Origin: Cellulomonas phragmiteti
GTDB lineage: Bacteria > Actinomycetota > Actinomycetes > Actinomycetales > Cellulomonadaceae
Reading direction: 5' to 3'
NCBI RefSeq assembly: GCF_016862775.1
Contig: NZ_BONP01000007.1
Span: 62,001-126,000, forward strand
DNA: 64,000 nucleotides
Below the pieces are notes generated by a model, which did not search any database, was not told the DNA's origin, and worked only from the letters and a program-made list of their open reading frames with translations. Made by a program: the position numbers and the translations under genes. The stretch's first letter is position 1, and each line of letters starts with the position of its first letter. Shown one piece after another: positions 55,057 to 64,000 of this stretch.

Positions 55057-55965
55057 ATGGCCCGCGCCGTCGACCCGACCTGGACCCCGCCCGCCGCAGC
55101 CGCGCGGCGTGGTGTCTTCACCCGGGCGGAGGCGCTCGCCGCGGGTCTCACCGAGGACCAGGTGCGCCACCGCATCGAGTCGGGCGTCTGGCGGCGCGTC
55201 TGCGGAGCCGGGCTGGTGCTCGCCACGACACCGCCGGGCCCATGGCTCGACGCGCACGCCGCGGTGGTGACCTGGCCCGGGGCGACCCTTGCGCTCACCA
55301 GCGCGGCGCTGGTGCACGGCATGCCGGTGCCCGACGACGGCCGCGTGCACGTGGTCGTGACCGGGCCCCGCGCCCGGCGTGGCCGGCTGGTCCCGCACCG
55401 GCACGCGCTCACTGCGGCGGACCGAATCGTCCTCGCCGGGGTCGACGTCACGGGGCGTGCCCGCACCGCGGTCGACTGCCTCGGGTGGCTGTCGCGCGAC
55501 GGCGCCGCCCGCCTGCTCGCCTGGGTCGGGACCCGCAGGATCCTCGGCGCGGACGACCTCGACGGCTGGGTGCGGACCCACCCCGGACACCGCGGCAACG
55601 CTCAGCGCACCTGGTGCGCCGAGCGGCTGCGCAGCGGGGCTCTGAGCGTGGCCGAGGAACGGCTGCAGGACCTCCTGCGCGGCGCGGGCGTGGCCGGCTG
55701 GACCGCGAACGCTCCGCTCCTCGACACGCTCGGCGTGCCCGCAGTCGTCGACGTCTGGTTCGCGGACGTCCGCCTCGTGGTGGAGGTCGACGGACGCGTC
55801 GCGCACGGCCCCGACCGGTTCCAGGGCGACCGCACCCGTCAGAACCTGCTCGTCCGCGCGGGCTGCACGGTGCTGCGCTACACGTGGGACGACCTGACCC
55901 GCCGCAGCGACGAGGTGGTCGCCCAGATCCTGGCCACGCTCCACCGGCTCCGCGCGACCCGGTGA
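55057..55965 (+). CDS. AbiEi N-terminal plus DUF559 (Vsr-fold) protein
   Basis: 302 residues. An N-terminal winged-helix-like part (ARRGVFTRAEALAAGLTEDQVRHRIESGVWRRV) resembles the AbiEi antitoxin N-domain; a middle part (TLALTSAALVHGMPVP, GRARTAVDCLGWL) follows; the C-terminus is a DUF559/Vsr-like endonuclease fold (VVDVWFADVRLVVEVDGRVAHGPDRFQGDRTRQNLLVRAGCTVLRYTWDDL) with the E-V-D and R-x2-N-L residues. Common in actinobacteria in many copies; function unproven. ATG 55057 is chosen; GTG 54964 would begin inside the hairpin flank. It stands alone between two hairpins. Confidence 0.82.
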   Translation: MARAVDPTWTPPAAAARRGVFTRAEALAAGLTEDQVRHRIESGVWRRVCGAGLVLATTPPGPWLDAHAAVVTWPGATLALTSAALVHGMPVPDDGRVHVVVTGPRARRGRLVPHRHALTAADRIVLAGVDVTGRARTAVDCLGWLSRDGAARLLAWVGTRRILGADDLDGWVRTHPGHRGNAQRTWCAERLRSGALSVAEERLQDLLRGAGVAGWTANAPLLDTLGVPAVVDVWFADVRLVVEVDGRVAHGPDRFQGDRTRQNLLVRAGCTVLRYTWDDLTRRSDEVVAQILATLHRLRATR

Positions 55966-56010
55966 GAGAGAGCTTCCCGGGCCTCCGGTGCCCGGATTCC
56001 TCTCCCTCAC
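55962..56010 (+). repeat. Hairpin repeat, copy 2 (after the AbiEi/DUF559 gene)
   Basis: Same length (49 bases) and same core as the copy at 54906-54954, with about seven differences. The outer stem is less perfect here. It begins inside the stop codon of the AbiEi/DUF559 gene. Confidence 0.82.
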
Positions 56011-56011
56011 G

Positions 56012-56037
56012 ATCCTTGTGATGGGGATAACAAGGAT
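56012..56037 (+). promoter_or_regulatory. Operator candidate O1 upstream of the SatD-like gene
   Basis: ATCCTTGT-N10-ACAAGGAT has perfect 8-base inverted arms. Its half-site (ACAAG) is shared with the second palindrome at 56055. The stretch is clearly richer in A and T than the rest of the window and includes GATAAC, a possible -10. Confidence 0.6.
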
Positions 56038-56054
56038 GAAGGTTTGTAGGTGAG

Positions 56055-56078
56055 GGAACAAGGTGGCATGCTTGTTCC
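56055..56078 (+). promoter_or_regulatory. Operator candidate O2 touching the SatD-like start codon
   Basis: GGAACAAG-N8-CTTGTTCC has perfect 8-base inverted arms and ends exactly at the base before ATG 56079. In RNA it could also form a hairpin that hides the start. No normal ribosome binding site exists apart from it. Confidence 0.6.
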
Positions 56079-56672
56079 ATGTTCGTGCTCACGATCGACC
56101 AGAGGGGCAGCCGGCACGGCACCGACCGCGTCCCCGAGCTGCTCGACGCGCTCGCGGGCACCCGGGTGCTGCGCGGGTTCGAGCGCACGGTGGGGGACGA
56201 GGTGCAGGGGGTCCTCGACGACCCGGAGGTGGTCGTCGACACGGCGCTGCGCGTGCTGCGCGACGGCGGGTGGAGCGTGGGGATCGGCGCCGGTGCCGTC
56301 GACGAGCCGCTGCCGGCGTCGCCGCGGGAGGGCGCCGGACCGGCGTTCGTGCTCGCACGCGACGCCGTCGAGGCCGCCAAGAGCCGTCAGCGCCCGGTCC
56401 CGGTCGCGGTGCGTGGCGCGGACGAGGTCGCGGCGTCGGACGCCGACGCCGTGCTGGCCCTGCTCGGTGCCGTGGCCGCGCGGCGCACGGACGCCGGCTG
56501 GGCGGCGGTCGACGCCGCACGGGAGGCGGAGGCCGGCGGGCAGGACGTCGTCGCCCGTGCGCTCGGCGTGTCCCAGCAGGCCGTGAGCCAGCGGCTGCGG
56601 ACCGCGATGTGGGCGGAGGAGGTCGCCGCACGCCCCGCTGCGGCGCGCCTGTTGACGCGCGCCGCCGGCTGA
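56079..56672 (+). CDS. SatD-like protein with C-terminal helix-turn-helix
   Basis: 197 residues. The N-terminal part (MFVLTIDQRGSRHGTDRVPELLDAL, VGDEVQGVLDDPEVVVDTALRVLRDGGWSVGIGAG) resembles the SatD family, and the C-terminus (GQDVVARALGVSQQAVSQRLRTAMW) is a sigma-like or MarR-like helix-turn-helix. Two palindromes abut its start, so it may repress itself. The membrane protein at 56689 follows after 16 bases, a pairing I recall from other actinobacteria. The biological role is unknown. Confidence 0.75.
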   Translation: MFVLTIDQRGSRHGTDRVPELLDALAGTRVLRGFERTVGDEVQGVLDDPEVVVDTALRVLRDGGWSVGIGAGAVDEPLPASPREGAGPAFVLARDAVEAAKSRQRPVPVAVRGADEVAASDADAVLALLGAVAARRTDAGWAAVDAAREAEAGGQDVVARALGVSQQAVSQRLRTAMWAEEVAARPAAARLLTRAAG

Positions 56673-56688
56673 GGACAGGGTCTGCTGC

Positions 56689-57120
56689 GTGCACCCTGCC
56701 CTCGTGGCCGGCATCTGGGCCGGCGCGCTCCTCGTGTCCTCCCTCGGTGGCTGGCTCGTCACGCGTCTCGTCCTGCAGCTGGCGTCCCGCTCGCGCGACG
56801 CCGGGCGGCGACGGCCCGACCGCCACGGCCCCGTCCTGCTCGAGCCGCTGCGCATCAGCGACGGGCCGGTCGGGGAGGGCGCGCAGATCGTCCTGCGCGG
56901 CGGGACCTGGATCGGGGTGCTCGAGCGGCTCGCGGTCACGGGGAGCCTGCTGGCCGGTGTGCCGGAGGGTGTCGCCGTGGTCGTCGCGGTCAAGGGCCTG
57001 GGGCGCTACCCCGAGCTGCGGGAGAACCCCGGAGCGTCCGAGCGCTTCGTCATCGGGACGCTGGCGTCGCTCGTCTGGTCGGGCGTCGCGGGGCTCGTCG
57101 CCCTGCGCCTGCTGTCCTGA
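56689..57120 (+). CDS. Small membrane protein, partner of the SatD-like gene
   Basis: 143 residues with three to four helices (ALVAGIWAGALLVSSLGGWLVTRLVLQLA at 3-31; LERLAVTGSLLAGVPEGVAVVVAVKGLG at about 79-106; FVIGTLASLVWSGVAGLVALRLLS at the end). The pattern VKGLGRYPELRE followed by ERFVIGTLASLVWSG recurs in actinobacterial membrane proteins beside SatD-like genes. GTG 56689 is the only sensible start. Function unknown. Confidence 0.75.
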   Translation: MHPALVAGIWAGALLVSSLGGWLVTRLVLQLASRSRDAGRRRPDRHGPVLLEPLRISDGPVGEGAQIVLRGGTWIGVLERLAVTGSLLAGVPEGVAVVVAVKGLGRYPELRENPGASERFVIGTLASLVWSGVAGLVALRLLS

Positions 57121-57200
57121 CAGCACGCCCCGTCAGGCCCCGGCCGGGCGCCGCGCGAGCGGCGTGCGGGCGGCGTGCGGGCGGACGACGGCCTGGGCGC

Positions 57201-57387
57201 TAGGATGGTCGACGGCCTGCGGCCGGTCCGTGCACCCGGTGCACCGGCCCGGCCGGGCACAGCGAGTCGGACGCGACGGGCACCCGGTGCCCGCGGGCCG
57301 GCTCCGCGGCCGGCAGCCGTCCCGTGGGGCGCTGCGCTCCGGACGCGCCGCACGGCGCGCACCACCACCGACGGGAGAACGACGCTC
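57201..57387 (+). promoter_or_regulatory. efp promoter and long structured leader
   Basis: TAGGAT (57201-57206) is a good -10, leaving a leader of about 175 bases. The palindromic 11-mer GCACCCGGTGC occurs twice (57232-57242 and 57280-57290), the second inside a perfect stem CGGGCACC-C-GGTGCCCG (57277-57293). A purine site (gggagaacg) precedes GTG 57388. No gene is seen in the 267-base gap. Confidence 0.5.
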
Positions 57388-57951
57388 GTGGCGACCACCA
57401 ACGACCTGAAGAACGGCATCGTGCTGCGCATCGACGGCCAGCTCTGGACCGTCGTGGAGTTCCAGCACGTCAAGCCCGGCAAGGGAGGCGCGTTCGTCCG
57501 CACCAAGCTGAAGAACGTGCTGTCCGGCAAGGTCGTCGACCGCACGTTCAACGCGGGCATCAAGGTCGAGACCGCCAACGTCGACAAGCGCGACATGCAG
57601 TACCTGTACAAGGACGGCGACGACTTCGTGTTCATGGACACGGACACGTTCGACCAGCTCAACGTGCCCGCGGCGACCGTCGGCGACGCCGCCAACTTCA
57701 TGCTCGAGTCGCAGACGGCGCTCGTCGCGACGAACGAGGGCGTGCCGCTGTACGTCGAGCTGCCGCCGTCGGTGGTGCTCGAGGTCACGTACACCGAGCC
57801 CGGCCTGCAGGGCGACCGCTCGTCGGCCGGCACCAAGCCCGCGACCCTGGAGACCGGCTACGAGATCCAGGTCCCGCTGTTCCTCGAGGCCAACACCAAG
57901 GTCAAGGTCGACACCCGTGACGGGTCGTACCTCGGCCGTGTGAACGACTGA
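57388..57951 (+). CDS. efp: Translation elongation factor P
   Basis: 187 residues, three OB-like domains. It rescues ribosomes stalled at proline runs. The loop lysine that contacts the peptidyl site is in [14 protein letters not shown] (about residue 33). [26 protein letters not shown] and the C-terminal [28 protein letters not shown] are standard. GTG 57388 is fixed by the conserved start [19 protein letters not shown]. Next to nusB, as usual. Confidence 0.97.
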   Translation: MATTNDLKNGIVLRIDGQLWTVVEFQHVKPGKGGAFVRTKLKNVLSGKVVDRTFNAGIKVETANVDKRDMQYLYKDGDDFVFMDTDTFDQLNVPAATVGDAANFMLESQTALVATNEGVPLYVELPPSVVLEVTYTEPGLQGDRSSAGTKPATLETGYEIQVPLFLEANTKVKVDTRDGSYLGRVND

Positions 57952-57952
57952 C

Positions 57953-58369
57953 GTGGCCGCCCGGACCAAGGCGCGCAAGCGCGCGCTCGACGTGCTGTTC
58001 GAGGCCGAGCAGCGTGGCCTCGACGTCGCCGAGCTCCTCGCGCGGCGCGTCGTGGAGCCCGGGGCCGAGACGTCGCTGCCGCAGTACTCGGTCGACATCG
58101 TCGAGGGCGTCCTCGCCCACGCCGAGCGCATCGACGAGCTGCTCGCGACGCACGCGCACGGCTGGACGGTCGACCGCATGCCCGCGGTGGACCGCGCGCT
58201 GCTGCGCCTGGGCACCTGGGAGATCCTCTGGAACGACGACGTGCCGGACGCCGTCGCCGTCGACGAGGCGGTCTCCCTGGCACGCGAGCTGTCGACCGAC
58301 GAGTCGCCCGCGTTCGTCAACGGGCTGCTCGGCAGGCTCGTCGTCCTCAAGCCGACGCTGCTCGCCTGA
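57953..58369 (+). CDS. nusB: Transcription antitermination protein NusB
   Basis: 138 residues. RNA-binding all-helical protein that with NusE (S10) binds boxA of rRNA operons. ARTKARKRALDVLFEAEQRG and the final DEAVSLARELSTDESPAFVNGLLGRL are diagnostic. GTG 57953 follows the efp stop by one base, so efp-nusB is one unit. Confidence 0.95.
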   Translation: MAARTKARKRALDVLFEAEQRGLDVAELLARRVVEPGAETSLPQYSVDIVEGVLAHAERIDELLATHAHGWTVDRMPAVDRALLRLGTWEILWNDDVPDAVAVDEAVSLARELSTDESPAFVNGLLGRLVVLKPTLLA

Positions 58370-58389
58370 CGCCTGCGGTACGCCGCACC

Positions 58390-58425
58390 CGACGCCCGGG
58401 CACCCTCACAGGTGCTCGGGCGTCG
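58390..58425. terminator. Bidirectional terminator between nusB and the GGDEF-EAL gene
   Basis: CGACGCCCGGGCACC and GGTGCTCGGGCGTCG pair over 15 bases with one G-U, loop of 6. It lies 20 bases after nusB and overlaps the last codons of the convergent gene, so it can serve both. Confidence 0.75.
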
Positions 58426-60742
58426 TGTCGTCCAGGGGGCCGGGCACGACCCGCAGCGCCCGCGGCGCGAGCCGGGGACGACGCTCGGGCAGCCGGGTCG
58501 CCGTGCGTCGCGGGTCGCCGGTCGCCGCGACGGCCCCGGGCAGACGTGGCTGCGGCCGTGCGCCGCGTACGGGCAGGCCCGGGGCGGGCCGGCCCACGAA
58601 GTTCCCCTGCGCCTGCGGGACGCCGAGCTCCACGAGCATCTGCAGGTCCCCGGCCGACTCCACGCCCTCGGCGACGACGTCGAGGCCGTGGTGCTCGGCC
58701 AGCGCGACGATGGCGCGGACCGGCCCGGCGCCCCGAGGGGTGCGGACCTCCCGGACGAACGAGCGGTCGATCTTCAGCACGTCGACGGGCAGGCGCGCCA
58801 GGCGTGCCAGCGAGCTGAACCCGGTGCCGAAGTCGTCGAGCGCGATCCGCGCCCCCCGCGCCCGCAGCTCCGAGAGCACCGGGACGGCGGACGACGTCCG
58901 CAGCATCGTGCTCTCGGTGATCTCGATGGTCAGGTGCTCCCACGGCCCGCCGGACCAGGCCGCATCGATGCGCTCGAGCACGTCCTGCTCGTGCAGCTCG
59001 CGTGCCGAGAGGTTCACCGCGACGGGCATGTGGTGCCGGTCGAGCGCCCGCCGCGCCTGCCGGATCATCGAGCGGCCGATCGGCACGATCAGGCCGCTCT
59101 GCTCGGCGAGCGTCAGCCAGTGCTCGGGCAGGATGAAGCTGTCGCCCTCGTGCCAGCGGGCGAGCGCCTCCAGCCCCACGACCTCCAGGGTCCGGGTGTC
59201 CACGATGGGCTGGAAGTACGCGGTGATGCGGTCCTCCTCGACCGCGCGCTCGAGGGCGGTCCGCAGCCGGCGCGCGTCCTCCGCGCGTGCCCGCAGCGCC
59301 GGGTCGAAGACGCGGTGCCCGGACGCGGTGCGCTTGGCCTCGAGCATCGCGGCGTCCGCGTGCCGCAGGAGCGCGTCGGGGTCGACGACGTCGCTGGGGT
59401 TCCAGGTCGCGACGCCGCAGGTCAGCCGCGGGCCTGCGGCGGTGCCGACGCGTGCGCCGAACCCGCTGCGGATGCGGCGGGCGAGGTCGTCGAGCTCGTC
59501 GTCGGACGGGGCGCGCGAGACGACGACCGCGAACTCGTCCCCGGCGAGGCGGGCCACGTACGTGTCGTCGTCGACCCAGGTCCGCAGGAACCCGGCGGTC
59601 CGGCGCAGCAGGTCGTCACCCGCGGCGTGGCCCTCGCGGTCGTTGACGTCCTTGAAGCCGTCGATGTCGCAGTACACGACCGAGACGCGCGTCCGCTCGA
59701 CCGCGGCGCGCTCGAGCACCTCGAACAGGTGCGTGTCGACGGCGCGACGGTTGGGCAGACCCGTGAGGGTGTCGGTGACGGCCGCCCGGGACAGCCTGTC
59801 CGTCAGCGTGTAGCGCTCCGCGGCGGTCGAGACCACGAGGCCGAGGTCGATGAGGAACGTCCGCTCGTGCGGTGCGAGCCGGTCCGGGTCGGCGGGGAAG
59901 AGGTCGGCCACGTACCGGTCGCGCTGCAGCGGACGCAGCGAGCCCTCGATGCTCGGGTCGCCCAGCACCTCGCGGGCCGCGTCCCGCGCCTGCAGCAGCA
60001 GGGCGTCGGCGTCGCGGTGGAACCAGGCGTTGTTGGTGACGGAGGACAGGGCGTCACGCATGAGCTCGCGCCGGCGCGCGGTCACCTGGGTGTGCCGCAG
60101 GCGCACGGTGGCCAACCACTCGAGCCCGACGGCGAGCGGCAGCGGCCACAGGCTCGCGAGCATCGCGCCGACGGGCCGCCCCGCGACGAGGATCCCGGTC
60201 GTCAGCATCGCGAGGGACGTGCCGGCGGCGGCGACGAGGAGCCAGCCCATCGCCCGCAGCCGGACGGTGCCCAGGGCCGCGACGACGTAGCCGACGGCGA
60301 TCGCGAGCAGGACGAAGAGCAGGGCGACCGCGGCGGGCCGTCCGGTGGGGATCCCCGGCGCGTCGAGCGGGCCGCTCGTGAAGAACCACAGCGCCGCCCG
60401 CAGCACCAGGACGGCGACCGCGGCCGTGACCCAGGGACGCAGCCGCGGCCCGGCCCCGCCGAACGCGCGCGTCGCCGGCAGGCACAGCAGCGCGACGACG
60501 CCGACGAGCTGGCCGTGCAGGAACGACAGCGCCTCGCGCAGGTCGGGGTCGGTGGCCACGCCGTGGACGCCCGCGACGAGCACGAGGCCGGCCATGGCGA
60601 GGGACAGCGCGAGCGCCCACCCGGACCCGTCCGAGCGCAGCGCACCGCGCCACCAGACCCACTGCAGCACGCAGAAGCCGCCGACCAGGCCGGTTGCGAG
60701 GAACTGCAGGACGGTGGTCCACAGGGGGACGTCGCCGAGCAT
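58406..60742 (-). CDS. Membrane GGDEF-EAL cyclic-di-GMP enzyme
   Basis: 778 residues from ATG 60742. Seven or so membrane helices (about residues 5-215), a linker, a GGDEF domain (about 325-485, RLAGDEFAVVV so the A-site is AGDEF, with CDIDGFKDVND metal site), and an EAL domain (about 500-745) that keeps every catalytic mark: EALARW, NLSARE, EITES, ALDDFGTGFSSL, KIDRSFV, EGVES, QGNFVG. Phosphodiesterase activity is likely; cyclase activity is possible. ATG 60775 and TTG 60784 are alternative starts; 60742 is chosen because a promoter-like motif lies between. No ribosome binding site supports any of them. Confidence 0.93.
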   Translation of the reverse strand: MLGDVPLWTTVLQFLATGLVGGFCVLQWVWWRGALRSDGSGWALALSLAMAGLVLVAGVHGVATDPDLREALSFLHGQLVGVVALLCLPATRAFGGAGPRLRPWVTAAVAVLVLRAALWFFTSGPLDAPGIPTGRPAAVALLFVLLAIAVGYVVAALGTVRLRAMGWLLVAAAGTSLAMLTTGILVAGRPVGAMLASLWPLPLAVGLEWLATVRLRHTQVTARRRELMRDALSSVTNNAWFHRDADALLLQARDAAREVLGDPSIEGSLRPLQRDRYVADLFPADPDRLAPHERTFLIDLGLVVSTAAERYTLTDRLSRAAVTDTLTGLPNRRAVDTHLFEVLERAAVERTRVSVVYCDIDGFKDVNDREGHAAGDDLLRRTAGFLRTWVDDDTYVARLAGDEFAVVVSRAPSDDELDDLARRIRSGFGARVGTAAGPRLTCGVATWNPSDVVDPDALLRHADAAMLEAKRTASGHRVFDPALRARAEDARRLRTALERAVEEDRITAYFQPIVDTRTLEVVGLEALARWHEGDSFILPEHWLTLAEQSGLIVPIGRSMIRQARRALDRHHMPVAVNLSARELHEQDVLERIDAAWSGGPWEHLTIEITESTMLRTSSAVPVLSELRARGARIALDDFGTGFSSLARLARLPVDVLKIDRSFVREVRTPRGAGPVRAIVALAEHHGLDVVAEGVESAGDLQMLVELGVPQAQGNFVGRPAPGLPVRGARPQPRLPGAVAATGDPRRTATRLPERRPRLAPRALRVVPGPLDDTTPEHL

Positions 60743-60751
60743 GTGGGGTAC

Positions 60752-60778
60752 ATCGGCGTCCCCCCGACCGGACATGAA
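60752..60778 (-). promoter_or_regulatory. FliA/SigD-like promoter candidate, GGDEF-EAL gene
   Basis: On the minus strand TTCA (60778-60775) is followed after 17 bases by GCCGAT (60757-60752). This is the pil-promoter pattern with the same spacing. The start site would fall near ATG 60742. The first box is the weaker TTCA form, so this is less certain than the pil sites. Confidence 0.35.
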
Positions 60779-60796
60779 CGGCAACCGGGTGACTGA

Positions 60797-62594
<1,798 letters not shown>

Positions 62595-62598
<4 letters not shown>

Positions 62599-63896
62599 CG
62601 ACGTATCTGCTGACCGGGGCCCGGCCGCTGGGCGGGGACCCGACCGACGTGCTCGTCGCCGACGGCGTGGTGGCCGCGCTCGGAGCCGACGCCCGGCGGG
62701 CGGGCGCACAGGTCGTGGAGGCCGACGGGCTGGTCCTGCTGCCCGGCCTCGTCGACCTGCACACCCACCTGCGCGAGCCGGGCCGCGAGGACGCCGAGAC
62801 CGTGGAGTCCGGGACGCGCGCCGCGGCGCTCGGCGGCTTCACCGCGGTGCACGCCATGGCGAACACGACGCCGACGCAGGACACCGCGGGGGTCGTGGAG
62901 CAGGTGTGGCGGCTGGGCCGGGACGCCGGGTGGTGCGACGTGCACCCCGTCGGCGCGGTGACGGTGGGCCTGGAGGGGGAGCGGCTGGCGGAGCTGTCGG
63001 CGATGGCGCGGTCCGCCGCCGCGGTGCGCGTCTTCTCCGACGACGGCAAGTGCGTGCACGACCCGGTCGTCATGCGTCGCGCGCTGGAGTACGTCAAGGC
63101 GTTCGACGGCGTGGTGGCGCAGCACGCGCAGGAGCCGCGTCTGACCGAGGGCGCGCAGATGCACGAGGGCGTCGTGTCAGCCGAGCTCGGGCTCACCGGC
63201 TGGCCGGCCGTCGCGGAGGAGGCCGTCGTCGCGCGTGACGTCCTGCTCGCGGAGCACGTCGGCTCGCGCCTGCACGTCCTGCACCTGTCGACCGCCGGCT
63301 CGGTCGACATCGTGCGGTGGGCCAAGGCCCGCGGCATCGCCGTGACCGCCGAGGCCACGCCGCACCACCTGGCGCTCACCGACGACCTGGTGCGCGGGTA
63401 CGACCCGCGCTTCAAGGTGAACCCGCCCCTGCGGACCGCCGAGGACGTCGAGGCCGTGCGCCAGGGCCTCGCCGACGGCACGATCGACGTCGTGGGGACC
63501 GACCACGCCCCGCACCCGCGCGAGGACAAGGACTGCGAGTGGGGCGCGGCCGCTTTCGGCATGACGGGCCTGGAGACCGCGCTGTCGGTGGTCCAGGAGG
63601 TCATGGTCGACACGGGTCGGCTGACGTGGGCCGACGTCGCGCGGGTCATGTCGACGGCACCGGCGCACATCGGTCGGCTGACCGGCCAGGGGCGGCCCAT
63701 CGCGGTCGGTGAGCCCGCGAACCTCACACTCGTGGACCCGGCCGCCCGCCGCGTCGTCGTCCCCGAGGAGCAGGCCACCGCCAGCGTCAACTCGCCGTTC
63801 GCGGGCCGCGAGCTGCCCGGACGCGTGGTCGCGACCTTCCTGCGCGGCCGTGCGACGGTGCTCGACGGCGCGCTCGTCGAGGGGACGCACCGCTGA
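62595..63896 (+). CDS. pyrC: Dihydroorotase
   Basis: 433 residues, type I (class I) dihydroorotase, amidohydrolase fold. Metal ligands are in [10 protein letters not shown] (about residue 54), [14 protein letters not shown] and GTDHAPH (about residue 305). FFDDGK-like [10 protein letters not shown] is the substrate loop. It overlaps pyrB by four bases and the next gene by one base. Confidence 0.97.
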
Positions 63897-64000
63897 TGCC
63901 CGTCTGGCTCTCCGTCATCGTCCTCGTCGGCCTCGCGGTGCTCGGGCTGTGGGGCATGTGGCACGGGTGGCAGTCGCGCGCCCGGCGCACGTCCGCCCTC
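63896..64000 (+). CDS. Small membrane protein of the pyr operon, 5' part only
   Basis: Thirty-five codons are visible from ATG 63896 to the window edge, all open. They encode a membrane helix (VWLSVIVLVGLAVLGLWGMWHGWQ) and a basic start of a cytoplasmic part. The place between pyrC and (beyond the edge) probably carA fits the conserved membrane or export protein of actinobacterial pyr operons (Rv1382 position). Function unknown. Confidence 0.8.
   Translation, partial: MPVWLSVIVLVGLAVLGLWGMWHGWQSRARRTSAL

Noticed and set aside
58412-60796. 794-codon plus-strand frame opposite the GGDEF-EAL gene
   Set aside because: Its text is low-complexity Arg/Gly/Pro/Ala without motifs, while the minus strand encodes complete GGDEF and EAL domains.

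Overview
The window looks like a chromosomal segment of a very GC-rich, monoderm actinobacterium. Gene content and gene order (thrS-HIT-pgsA-acyltransferase-pimA, ruvCAB, yajC-secDF-apt-rel, hisS, aspS, rarA, alaS-ruvX-mltG-aroE, aroC-K-B, efp-nusB, pyrR-B-C) match the actinobacterial core layout also known from mycobacteria. A Micrococcales/Cellulomonas-type bacterium is my best guess, inferred from protein flavour and not tested by search. Coding density is very high, many genes overlap by 1-4 bases, and GTG starts are common. I see no rRNA, tRNA, CRISPR array, insertion sequence or prophage.

Layout. 1-4637: end of thrS, a HIT hydrolase, and the phosphatidylinositol mannoside membrane-lipid block (pgsA, acyltransferase, pimA). 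4700-8200: pdxS and pdxT (PLP synthase) separated by a Nudix hydrolase and an aminotransferase. 8288-11473: yebC and ruvC-ruvA-ruvB (Holliday junction processing). 11606-18178: yajC-secD-secF, apt and the (p)ppGpp enzyme rel. 18208-21391 (minus): an AbiEi-like protein, a DUF349 protein and a membrane cyclophilin. 21612-31837: metallo-beta-lactamase fold enzyme, hisS, an SOS-type radical SAM gene, aspS, GNAT, two membrane proteins (minus) and rarA. 32133-39091: rpsD, two small membrane-associated proteins, alaS, ruvX, mltG, aroE.

39224-51778 is a complete type IV pilus locus (pilB, pilT, pilC, pilA, three minor pilin-like genes, pilD, pilM, pilN, pilO) without secretin or pilP, as expected for a monoderm. 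It sits between aroE and aroC-aroK-aroB. 54906-57120 holds the most accessory-looking DNA: an AbiEi/DUF559 gene bracketed by two near-identical hairpins, then a SatD-like HTH protein with a double palindromic operator and a partner membrane protein. 57388-64000: efp, nusB, a membrane GGDEF-EAL protein (minus), and the pyr operon with a PyrR-type RNA site.

The strongest regulatory signal is a repeated promoter pattern, CTCA(A)-N16/17-(G)CCGAT, before pilB, pilT, pilA and pilM. It resembles FliA/SigD/WhiG-type promoters of motile actinobacteria and would join pilus expression to a motility sigma factor. A weaker copy precedes the GGDEF-EAL gene, which may place c-di-GMP turnover in the same regulon. 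A second signal is a perfect LexA (SOS) palindrome embedded in the promoter of an apparently leaderless radical SAM gene, with a near-match before ruvAB.
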